Positions 34,340 through 44,609 of a DNA stretch of 64,000 nucleotides are shown here, piece after piece (the first letter of the stretch is position 1; each line of letters begins with the position of its first letter). The stretch comes from Alisma plantago-aquatica. Its lineage: Eukaryota; Streptophyta; Magnoliopsida; Alismatales; Alismataceae. The translations under genes were made by a program, and so were the position numbers. The stretch spans positions 295,530,058-295,594,057 of the forward strand of contig OY856409.1 in assembly GCA_963693085.1 (NCBI GenBank), written 5' to 3'. The notes under the pieces were generated by a model, which ran no database searches, was not told the DNA's origin, and worked only from the letters and a program-made list of their open reading frames with translations.

Positions 34340-34340
<1 letters not shown>
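34185..34340 (+). other. Probable 3' tail of the LINE
   Basis: About 150 non-coding bases continue the LINE after the MITE and reach the TA array. No poly-A end was recognised, so the LINE's 3' boundary is not fixed. Confidence 0.35.

Positions 34341-34400
<60 letters not shown>
34341..34400. repeat. (TA)30 microsatellite
   Basis: Sixty bases of uninterrupted TA between the LINE tail and a retroposon. The perfect array suggests ongoing slippage. Confidence 0.95.
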
Positions 34401-34403
<3 letters not shown>

Positions 34404-35090
34404 AGAGGAATCGATGTCTGGAGTCCGTGAACGACTGCTCTCCCCGCCCTCACCCTAGCACCGCTAGGGTTTCTTCTTGCATAGGCGGCTGCCTGGGGGG
34501 AGGGGGTTTGGCCGCCGTAAAGCGGTGCCCCGCTCTCCCTCGGCCTGTTCTCGCTCGTCATCAGCAGGGTCTCTTCTTCGGGAGGTGTGTGGACGTGGTG
34601 TCTTTGGAGGCAGCGGTCTTCTTCTTCCCTGTCGTTGAGCCCGGCTGCGACGAGTTTCCTATCCCTTTCTCTTTTATTGGCTTTCTATTTTTTGTTCTCT
34701 TGTTTTGTCTATCTGGCTGTTAATCAGCGTTACTTTCTCTTCTCGTGGTAGATTTTTCTTTCTCGGTCAATTTTGTTGTGGAGTTTGTATGGCAGCAAGT
34801 GCGGGGAAAATATCCTTTTGGAACACCGATTTGGTACATGTACTCTACCACATATACATACTCAGGTTGAAGGTATTCCTCATAGAAAGCTGCTTTAGTC
34901 AGCGAAGGAGAAGAGGAATCTATACATCATTGTCCTTATCAGATTCCGATATGAGTTTTTGTGGTGGTTTGTATCTGTTCTTGATCTTTGTGTGGTCTTT
35001 TAGTTTATTTTTCTCCTCATGTAGATGCCGTATGACCCCTCCATAATGAAATTTGTCTGTTTAACTTTAAAAAAAAAATATTTTGAGAGG
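34401..35090 (+). mobile_element. Non-autonomous retroposon with A-tail, plus strand
   Basis: A GC-rich 5' half changes to a T-rich 3' half and ends in ten A residues at 35069-35078. Its 3' half matches the reverse complement of 48246-48540, including GAAGGTATTCCT-like, AGTCAGCGA and CATCATTGTCCTTATCA blocks. Two sets of flanking repeats exist: TTGAGAGG (34401 and 35083) and ATATCAAAGTTA (34331 and 35091). TTGAGAGG lies nearer the A-tail and is the likelier duplication. No known SINE A/B boxes were recognised; a LINE-derived origin is possible. Confidence 0.65.
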
Positions 35091-35102
35091 ATATCAAAGT
35101 TA

Positions 35103-37330
35103 CATGTATACATAGTAACGAAACGTCAATTTGTGCCCCATCATATGGCTCCGCCACTTGGGAAATAGGATCACGGCATGCTACATATTGTTTTTCCTTT
35201 GTTTGCAACGCCCAAGATAGCATGTGGTTCGCTATCATCCAACTATAAAGCTAACAAACATGATCGTGTTTCGATCCTGCTACCTATGATATCACCTCCA
35301 TTAGGCTTAACGGGTTGATCTACCTGTTAAATTCGAATCGTTTATTTTCTTAATACCTTGTGATAATAGCCAAACAAAGTTTTCTCAATACTTCTGTTTT
35401 GCTAAGGCATGGCCTACCACATATACCACAGACTATATGCTTTAATAATCTTCTGTTTTGCTAAGACATGGCCTACCACATATACCACAGACTATATGCT
35501 TTAATAATCATGTTCTAACAAGTAACAACCTGAGTATAAAATGCTTCCGTTTTTTATGACGCTGGTGTAATTGCTGGCAAACGAGAGCCATCAGCGGCGT
35601 ATCCGTGGGGGTCCATCCGTGACAATGCAGCTGAAACATGCTGGCTGGTTGAAGTCCCCCCGCCGCCGCATTATGCTTTGTTGTCTTCCCCACCTGGTAG
35701 ATGCATCAATCATCAGGCATCGTTTTCACGGTTCTCCCTCCTCATATCTTGGGATTAATTTAGAGAAAAAGGGGACCATGGCATATAGCTGAATATGTCC
35801 GATCTTCACCCAGTTTCCCCGTTTTTCTCCCGCCCGTCATTATTTTATGTGGTTTCTTTGCTCAGCCCGAGTAGACGTGAACGATCTTGAGCAACCAAGC
35901 TCTCGTTTTCGTGCTTCTCCAAATGTATTTGGTAGCAGCAAGCTTGAAGGTGACGACCGTCACGGCGAAGTCGACGTGTGACGCCCCGGCAGTGCGGCTT
36001 TCTATTCTCTGTTTCTAGTCCAAAGCAGTACAGTGGATAGAACCCGCCGCCCTAAACAACAACCTTTCTTGCTTCATTTGAACTCATTTTATAAATCAAC
36101 TCATTACGCTAGCTAACAACCATTTTCCTTGCTGTCCAGCTAACTGGCGACTTATGTGAAGGCTTTATCTGCTCCAGGGGTCAACAACAGGAACATTGCC
36201 AGATGCATGGACACTGTTGGCGGTCACTTGTCGATTGAAACCCTGCGGCTCTCTGTTGATGTCTATTGTTGTGGTGAATCCAAAATGTTTTTGAACATCA
36301 TGTCAACCCTCTGGCTGCCACACTTTTTATGTCTTTTTCACGATCGAGCGAGCTGACCGGAGCATGCAAGTCAAGGCTTCTATCTGTACAGAGATGAACA
36401 TCAGATTGCCGTCGCATTGTTTGTTGTTGTTTCTGGATTCCTGCGTTGAGTCGCTGGTTGGGGTTGAGTGAAATTTCCAAACGGTGGCTCTTACGAGTTA
36501 CAAAGTACTAATTTTATTTAATTTATGTTATGAAGAAAAGAGATGGGATGTGAATGCAATTTTTTTTCTTTTTTTTTGTATACAAATTGGTCTTTGTATA
36601 ATTGTTTTGTGACGTAACAGTCATGTGGTGCACACGTTTGTGTATGAAACAGTATCACATAAGTTAAATCCAACTTTTTCTTTAAGTTTTTTAAAATACA
36701 AAATAGTCCCTACATATTTTTATAAGACCATATGACGCGTAGTGGGAGGAATTGAGCTCACTTTTTGCTTTTAATTTTTCGAAATATATATTTTAACCTT
36801 CCTTTATTATATATAAAAGGTTTGAGAAGGGTTATATGAAAATTAGCCATCGCATATTCTAATTAAGTTGAATGTACATCAACGGCAATGCACCAGATCA
36901 CACCGTCTCTACTAAGATTGGGAGTGGGGGAGAACCAATGTCGGAGGTGGTAGAAGAAGTGGTTGCTCTTATGTGCCAATGTCAATAAGTAATCCTGCAA
37001 TGACGTTGCTAGCGCAGGAAAGCAATTGTCGTACCTATGGACGTAAGGCAGCCAAGGTCTGTTCCCTCTCTATCCTTTCCTTATATATTTTTTTGCTCTT
37101 TTTTTTTTATCTTCCTTAACATCTTGTTTGGTACGGCATAGAATTAGTATTTAATAGATTTCTTTGCATACTGCCTGCCTTCCTCACAATTTGATCGTTA
37201 ATTCAGTTTACTATTATCTCATTGGATTTTCTTGATTAGATAAAAAACATGTAAGATCCTGATCTAGCTTTGTATTTGATTGCGTTTGTTTTACTTAATA
37301 AGAAACTTATCTCCTAATTTAATCTTTTAA
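35103..37330. other. 2.2 kb without recognised gene or repeat family
   Basis: No long frame, no TE domain and no copy elsewhere in the window was found, apart from the 59-bp tandem duplication at 35392-35509. Short frames at 35571-35792 and 36156-36356 have no recognisable domain. Base composition is mixed, with GC-richer patches at 35580-36020 and 36880-37060. It may be unique intergenic DNA or a relic repeat not otherwise present here. Confidence 0.5.
35392..35509. repeat. 59-bp tandem duplication
   Basis: 35392-35450 and 35451-35509 are identical except G versus A in the GCTAAGGCATGG / GCTAAGACATGG stretch. The near identity suggests a recent duplication. Confidence 0.95.
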
Positions 37331-37675
37331 AATGCCTTAATAACATGTGACAAGTGTAAGTTTTTGGTGTGGTCATGTTTGGTTGATGTTTGAGCTATGT
37401 TTGCTTGTCTTAGACCACGTTACAATTTACCCATGTTGAGGGTCTATCTTGCAATTTGTCACATGTAGCTTGTGACTTTTGTGCCTTAGCATTATGAGAG
37501 AGAGAGAGAATGATGCTTAGAGATGCCTTGTTGGGCATTGGTTGATGAACTGGCATCGTGAGATGATATTAGGGTTTGTATGGCTTTGCATGGATGCTTG
37601 AGTTTGATGATGTTTTGACCTTATATGTTGGTTTTTGAGGTGTTGCGACCGCAATTGGGATGCCCAACGGGCCAC
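37331..37675 (+). repeat. Plus-strand gypsy LTR fragment
   Basis: Shares the TTTACCCA..TTGAG..TATCTTGCAATTTG motif and flanking sequence with 14870-15180, the start region of the solo LTR. It includes a short GA run near 37497. The fragment ends at the junction with an inverted piece. Confidence 0.6.
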
Positions 37676-38117
37676 AATGCGAGATTACTTAAAAAAATGC
37701 GAAATTATCACTAACTAACTATATTATCATAAAACCATGTAAATTAAAACTGATATCACATATCCACCTCAAGTGGAAACATATTGAATCTAGATCCACA
37801 CAGTCACCTGTAACATGTCTAATGCTAAAAGGTTATTACATAATATTGTTCAGTGGCTCACTAGCCACAACATGGTACGTATAACATCTTGTTCACCTAT
37901 ATATACAAGTCATATCTGTACAATAAAAGTGTACTACCAAAAAATCGTCTTGATATACAAAATCACAAAAACCTCTCCAAGGACCTGAGAATACAGGGAC
38001 GACACACATGACTCTACTACAAACACTAGCAACATATCCAACCTTAAACAATTACTGCTCCTCTTGCTGCTCAGCCTGAACTACATGATCTCTACCTCAT
38101 CGTACATGACCACCTAA
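37676..38117 (-). repeat. Minus-strand gypsy LTR end fragment
   Basis: Its reverse complement matches the LTR end at about 30180-30430 (GAGCA-CAAGA, AAGGTTGGATATGTT, CTCAGGTCCTT). With 37331-37675 it gives a start-piece and an inverted end-piece of the same LTR family side by side. It directly abuts the truncated chromovirus LTR at 38118. Confidence 0.65.
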
Positions 38118-39227
38118 CTTGGGCACCAAGATAAAGCTTGTAGAGCAATCCTTGTGCATTAAAACCTAGTTTTGGTGTAATGTGCAAATTACCCAAAACC
38201 TAGGGTTCAATATGTAAAATATCACCTCTAGAGGGTCTCTCATGTTTATTGGCATCAAGTAGAGCAAAGAAAATGAGAGGGGTGCCTCATTTGAATTATC
38301 TTGGAGGAGAGAGAATCTTGACATTAAAATAACCAAGACTTAAGCACAAATGGCTCTTTAATATAATTAATGCAAAAGAAAGATATTAATTAAGGAGCTC
38401 TTCAACCAAAAGTTGAGGGATGTGTTTGCAATGGTTTGGACGAGCTTGTTCCATGCTTGGGCACAAAAATATCTTGGTTGAGTGGAATCCATTCACATTA
38501 ATATAATATATAACAATATCCAATAAAAGGATGGATATTAATATACATCTCTTTAAGGTGCTTAGTTCCTTTCCCATTGATCTTTGGATAATGGAGAGTT
38601 TTGCAAGGAAAATAGAAGGTGGCTATGTGGCCAAGGAATGGAGGAAGCTTTGGTGGAATTAGTTGAAATTAAAGAGGACAACTCCTTTTTTCTATTTCCT
38701 TAAAAACCCATATACATATCTCTTATGTATATCTTTTGCAATACACATGAGAACCGTTTCCTTAGTTTCTTTCTCTTTTCACCTTGATTTGGCTGACCAA
38801 AGGAAAGCTATGGATCAGAGGAAGGACGACCAAACCTGTTGGTAAGTTTGGATCATCATCTACCTCGGATTCATGGTGGAAACCCTAAAACAAGGCTTGA
38901 TTAATGGTTTTCTTCACACGATTTTCATTTGTAGCAAGTTTGCTCATCTAAAAGTTGAAGGACAGACCTTGGACAACTGCTGAAATTCCATCCACCATTA
39001 AAGCCGTGGAGCTTGGAGCTTTGGATCAGTTCTAGAGGCGGGTTTTATACCTCTAACCCTTAAGCATTGCTAATGCATCCATTCCTTTAATAATCGTTGG
39101 CTACTTTCTTCCTTTAATACTCTTATAAGTTCTTGTTATAACTTCCGTGAAGAACATCAACAATTCTTGGTTGAACAGAGGAAGATGAAGATGAAATCAT
39201 TCTAGATAAATATCCAAAAAGTTACTT

Positions 39228-40610
39228 TACCAAACGGTTTTCTTTTGTTGCTCAAACAGTTTCCCAAACCGTTTGGGAGCAAACGATTTCAAACCGTTTG
39301 AATGCAAATAGTTTCACCTAAACTGCATAGAAGCAAACGGTCCAAGACCGTTTGTTGGCATTGACCAAGCCTTGACCATTTGGAGACCTGTTGAGAATAA
39401 TGTATGTCAATTCTACATCAATAATTATTAATTAACTTCAATTGGTTCACTAGTTGAAGGCCCAACAATCACCAAAACCCCAATCGGGTTAGGTGCTGAT
39501 TTGATAATTGAATGAATTTGAAACTTGGGTTGACTGACCCAAATGGTTTCAAAACCATTTGGGGATCACCCACATGGTCTCAAGACCATTTGGTGATCAC
39601 CCAAGACCGTTTGTAGGTCTAGGGATAGGTATGGTTGAGCAATTGAAGATCCAAATGTATCAAGTTGAAGTATAATCAATTGCTGATTTGGTGACCAATC
39701 CTAGGATCCAAACCCTAATTGAATGACATGGTTAGTGATGATGTGATGGGAAAATGGTCTCAAGGCCGTTTGGAGAATCCAAACGATCCCAAGACCGTTT
39801 GGGGGTCACCCAAGACCATTTGGAGGTCTAGGGTTGACTATGGTTAGGTGATCGAAGATCTAATGATGCTATGTTGAAGAGAAATCAAATGTTGATATGA
39901 TGATCAATCCAATGAACCAAACCCTAAATGGTTGACTTCGTTTTTGATGTTGACTTGGGAAAACAGTCTCAAGACCGTTTGGAGGTCATCCAAATGACCT
40001 AAAGACCGTTTGGGGTCAGGTCATGTCCAAATTTGATGATGGTTCAATGGTTTCAAATCAATTAGACTCACATTGGTTAGTGTTGAAGGATCAACATTCC
40101 CAAACCCTAATTCAATTGACTCAAACCCTAATTGATGATTAATTGAGGGTCAAATCAGTTTAAGGTTGACCTAATTAACTCAATTGAAGTATGATGAGAA
40201 TTCCAATTGGTGATTGGCTATATGTATTCAATGGTTGAAGGAACCAACATTGGAAACCCTAATTCAATTGAAACGGTTGAGACCCTTTTTGGTCCTTGTG
40301 GTTTTGAGGGGGTTTGAACCAAATAGTCTCAAGACCGTTTGAGTCCAAACGGTCTCAAGACCGTTTGGGACCAAACGATCCCAAACCATTTAGGTTCACG
40401 TGGTTTCCAAATCAGTTGAGTTCATGTAGTTTCAAAGAGGAGTTCATGCGATTTCAAAAGTCAACTTTGGGAAAACGGTCTTCACCACCTATTTCACCAA
40501 ATGATTTCAGAGGTTGTGCAAGACCGCATGGAGGTCTAAATGGTCTTAGACCATTTGGATGTTTGTGGTCAAGATCGTTTGGGGTCCTTGTAGCTAGGAT
40601 CGTTTGGTGA
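39228..40610. repeat. Palindrome array in LTR A
   Basis: At least ten ACCGTTTG motifs and a similar number of decayed forms (ACCATTTG, ATCGTTTG), often facing an inverted CAAACGGT. The best pair, 40345-40368, is a perfect 24-base palindrome with arms CCAAACGGTCT and a CA centre. The unit spacing is irregular. Confidence 0.9.
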
Positions 40611-41112
40611 ATAATTATCCAAAACCACATGGATACTTAAAGTGGTTAAAGGTTAAGTTGGTTAATTGTTTAATACAAGATGTAATCAAAGATGATTATG
40701 GTACTTGTATCTTAATGGGATAGTGTGATTAATATCCAATAAGTAGTTAAGCCTTAATGATCATAATGGTAATGACATAAACCATGATGTCAATTTTCTT
40801 TCATGTTGCGTTGACTTAGCCTAATCAAGGCTGAAGTAAACATCATCCTATAAAGGATGAGAGAGAAAGGATTACCTACATAAATGTTAATTATGTTAAT
40901 GGACTCTTATTATGAATAGATGTCTAATTAGGGTACGATCCATGATAGTGAGATCATAAAACCCAAATTATGAAGGTTAATGAATCATAACCCTAACTGA
41001 GGGTATTATTGGAAGTAATCTTAATACATGATGATGGTATGATCTCAATTCATAGTGATGACATGATAAATCTTAATTCAAGGTAATTTGATGATCACTC
41101 CTACTTAGGGTG

Positions 41113-41260
41113 AATAGTAAACCCTAATCAAGGGTGATGTGACATGAATAGTAAACCATAACCTAGGGTGATGCAATATGAATAGTAAACCCTAATTCAG
41201 GGTATGTTGAATATGAACCCTAATCAAGGGTGATGCAATGTGAATAGTAAACCCTAATTC
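41113..41260. repeat. Irregular repeats with telo-box-like AACCCTAA, LTR A
   Basis: Several units of roughly 30-45 bases combine GAATAGTAAACCCTAAT with AAGGGTGATG. The same block lies at 52620-52770 in LTR B and 62709-62860 in LTR C. AAACCCTAA is the plant telo-box motif, but it is also simply part of this repeat. Confidence 0.75.
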
Positions 41261-42772
41261 CAAATAAGTAAAGGAAAGTGTGAAACCCTAATTTTGGGTT
41301 ATGCTTTATAGCATGAAGCTCTATGATTGGGTAATGAAATGATAAGTCATTAATCCTAATTGAGATTAGGGGACGATTAACCCTAATTGAAATGAAAAGG
41401 GAAGCCCTAACCCTAATAAGGGCATAGTGGTGCAACTCTTGAATAGTGATGTTATCATTGTTTTGCATGGTGCTGATATGAAATAAATGTATCTGTTATC
41501 ATATGTACTAATCATGCAGGTTTTATGAAATATTGAACATAGCCAGGTGAGAGCTATGATGCTTTGTATTATGAAATTACTTTATAAGCTTTGTAAGCAA
41601 TGATATGTTATGTTGCCTAGCAAAAAGGTAACAAAAGAGACTGACATGCTGTATGAGCCAAGTGAAATACCTGCATTGCTATTATTATGTTTACACTGTC
41701 AAATAACCTGATGGCATTATGTTACCTGTTAAAGTGGTAACAAGTGATTTGATGATCTAAGGGTTTGTACACCCATATTCTTGAATCATGATGATGAACT
41801 GATAAGGGATTGGGATCCCAATGTTTATAAAGCTATGAAATGAACTTGATAAAATAGTACTCTTTCTTTATGGCATATGTTATAATGGTTTATGTTTGAA
41901 AACATGCCTGATGCTAAAAGAATGTTGTAAAGTACTTAAATAATCAAGTGAACTGATATCATGTAGAGCCCTGACCAAAGATCCATCATCGTCAGAAGTT
42001 GGATGATGGTGAAATAGGTTTTCCTAAGGGAACTCCTGGTGAGCATACTTTTGAGTATGTGGGGGTTATGGACGCGAATATCCTTACATCCTAATGGAGG
42101 AATTGATGCGAGATAAACATTAAATCCCTCAATCCTTCATTATATGTATATGCCGGGATGATGTATCATTAATCTCCCGATGATGTTGTTAATGCCGCAT
42201 CGATGCGAGATAAACAAGAAATCCCGCGATTGCGAAGAGAGTACATCATGCCACTATAACTCTAATAGAGAAGTTGCCAGAATACCCTGGAAAGCTATGT
42301 TAGCAGAGACACAAGATGCCATGCATGTTGTTCCTCACACTGACTGAGGATGATGAGGTCATAGAAATCCGGCTCTTCTGATGACCTATGTATGGTATCG
42401 ATTTCAATTTCGCAATGGTCGGTTGGAGTATGAGCGGTATACCTCATCTCCTCAGGGCATAAGTATGTTTGTAAAATGTAATCAGCCGAGTAGTGTTTTT
42501 GCTTAGGTTGAACTACGAGAATCAATTTTTGATGATACATTGTTTAATATGTCCTAGTTGGATAATTAATATACATGTTCTTCATATTCCTTATTAAATA
42601 AATGGCTTGCTGCTTAATCAAGTTATAATTGAAATGATTGCATTGAGAACACTGCTCTGCATATCTTATTCAATGAATTATCTGCTGTTGAATATTTATA
42701 ATTTTACTGCTCAGTGCTATTCTATTATCAGCAATAAGAATGTTTCTGGTAGAGAGTTATATCTCTCGCTGG

Positions 42773-42789
42773 GACAATTTTCAATTGTC
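42773..42789. other. Perfect hairpin GACAATTTTCAATTGTC
   Basis: Seven-base arms around a 3-base loop, kept at 54284-54300 in LTR B. It follows the other short palindrome region AGAGTTATATCTCT. The solo LTR has a different sequence here (30110), so the hairpin is not universal. Confidence 0.7.
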
Positions 42790-42867
42790 TCACCCCCGTG
42801 GGATTCAACTTTTTAGGTATACACCGAGGAAGAAGAAACCCTTCAGTGGGTGAGCAGCAACTACAAC

Positions 42868-42901
42868 AGTTATAGCAACAACAACAACAACAAGGACAAC
42901 A
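42868..42901. repeat. CAA-rich microsatellite in LTR A
   Basis: A short CAA run (about six units with flanking variants). LTR B has an interrupted CAG/CAA version near 54375-54410. Confidence 0.8.
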
Positions 42902-43301
42902 GTGATCCACAGGTGGAGACACTGTCTATTAGGTTTTGTATATAGAGAGTCCTATGTGTCGCCTATGTACTCTCAGGTCCTAGGAATCAGTAGATGGTTT
43001 AATGTAGATCTAAGATTTTTTTGGCTTGATGCCTCGAGATTTTTGTATACTGCTCATGTACAGTTTAACATGGCAGTCAATGTTTATGACTCTCGAGATG
43101 GGATGATACAGAGATGAACTGATGTATCAGAATGTAAATAAATTACTTTGGTTCTTTATGAAAGAATTGTGTAGTTTGTGGTTCTCAGTGCAGAAAGTTT
43201 TAATTTTTAGTGATTTTAAGTAATTCCGCTGCTAACGAAACGCTTCCGCATCAGTTAGTTTAGTTAATAACATTTTGTTCGAACGATGTATCACAATTAA
43301 G

Positions 43302-43313
43302 TAGTATCAGAGC
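43302..43313 (+). other. Primer binding site of chromovirus copy 1
   Basis: TAGTATCAGAGC, a Met-type site with one G-to-A change against TGGTATCAGAGC, six bases after the LTR end. Copy 2 keeps the perfect form. Confidence 0.8.
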
Positions 43314-43430
43314 TCTAGGTTCGTTGAGTCTATAGAGACATAGGACTAGGGTTGTTGAGTCTGTTCTAGTGTCTTCCAGTAGATCTAATAGTGTCTTATG
43401 CTCATATAGGAGGAGAAGAGAAAACTAAAG

Positions 43431-44468
43431 ATGTCTGGATCACACGAGGAACATGCTGCAGAAAGTAGTGTCGCTGCACCCAAAGAGTGCAAAAGTCCAA
43501 GGCAGGGAGGAACCTATGCCTGAACCACCCCAGTTTAATCCAGCTGACATGGGGAACCCAACCTTCCAAGCCATGTTTGGGCAGTTCATGACTGCCATGA
43601 CAGACATGACTGATAGTATGCCTAAACCTGCACCTAGGACACCTACCCATCAAGAAGGACAAGGAGTCGGCAAGACGTTTGAATGACTACGCCGTGTTGG
43701 AGCCACGGAATATGCTGGGACAGCTGACCCAATAGATGCTGACTTGTGGCTAACTGAATTAGAGAAGGCCTTTAGAATCCTAAACACCCCAGAAGCTGAG
43801 AAGGTTAGACATGCTGGGTACCTTCTCAAGGGGAGTGCTAGTCACTGGTTGACCATAGAGGAGGGAAAAAGGCCAGGTGTGGAGATCGAATGGGAGATTT
43901 TCCGACGGGAATTTGTTAACAGATAATTTCCTAAGACGTTTCTGGATGAGAAAATCTCTCAGTTTGAGAGGTTAAGACAAGGACCAATTAACATTAGCGA
44001 GTACGAGGCTAGGTTCATGGAGCTGTTATGGTTTTGTCTGCATATGGAAACCACAGATGAAGAGCGGATTCGATGTTTTGAGAAGGGGTTAAACACTGAG
44101 TTGACCACACCTATGTCTGCTCTCGAGAACAGGGAAAGATTTACTACCTTTGTGGAGTCGGTCAAGAGGATAGAAAGGTCTGTGATGGAGAAGCCAAGAC
44201 CAAGAACAAGAAGATATACCCCCAGTTCCAAGGATCCTCATCCAAAGGTTTCAAGAATCTAAGGTTCTCCGTGCCTACACCACCACCTAGATTTAGTACC
44301 CAGACACAGTGGACATCAAACATGGGTAGAGGACGAAGTTTACCACCAGAAGGAGTTCATAGTTCAACATCTGTGTCAGTCACAGGACCATCCAGACCAC
44401 AACAAGGGATCAGAAGTTGTTACATATGTGGAAAAGTGGGGCATCTGATGAAGGATTGCAGAGCCTGA
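43431..44468 (+). pseudogene. Chromovirus copy 1 gag, broken
   Basis: The start MSGSHEEH at 43431 matches copy 2. A 2-bp deletion near 43480 shifts the frame; the product then reads EPPQFNPADMGNPTF. A TGA at 43684 breaks FE*LRRVGATEYAG. Core gag follows (LWLTELEKAFRIL, HYLLKG-like, EWEIFRREF), with TAA at 43924. A further shift near 44203 leads to the CCHC knuckle CYICGKVGHLMKDC at 44418-44459. Gag would form the particle shell and bind RNA. The order and spacing match plant chromovirus gag, but at least four lesions block it. Confidence 0.85.
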
Positions 44469-44609
44469 GAGGCGAGTGTGACTCAACCTCAAAGGCAGAG
44501 TCAGTAAGGATCTCAAAGGAGACAGTTTCCAGGTGGAGCTAGAGTACGTGGACAAGCATCCCAAGTTGGATCATCAACACCCAGTCATTGAGCACCGAAT
44601 CAACCACCA

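Larger units (their letters stand above)
38118..43295 (+). repeat. Chromovirus LTR A, 5'-truncated
   Basis: Matches LTR B and LTR C from their base about 290 onward, so the TGTAACATCC start is missing. It ends TGTATCACA, six bases before the primer site. A 120-base sample (from 38395) shows about 4% difference from LTR B. It holds the palindrome array (39228-40610), telo-box repeats (41113-41260) and a strong hairpin at 42773-42789. Short frames in it recur in all three LTRs and look non-coding. Confidence 0.9.

Noticed and set aside
34341..34400. TA array as part of a promoter or replication origin
   Set aside because: A perfect simple repeat beside a retroposon is better explained by slippage; nothing else nearby supports a regulatory role.
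38386..38577. A 63-codon minus-strand frame repeated at 49870 and 59963
   Set aside because: It is kept in all three places only because the LTR is repeated. It has no recognisable domain and changes freely.
39228..40610. Repeated short palindromes suggesting a CRISPR array or microRNA precursors
   Set aside because: Spacing is irregular, there are no unique spacers of fixed length, and the host is a plant. Perfect short palindromes are too short for microRNA hairpins.
41113..41260. Interstitial telomere array
   Set aside because: AAACCCTAA occurs as scattered parts of longer units, never as tandem 7-mers, and is confined to the LTR.
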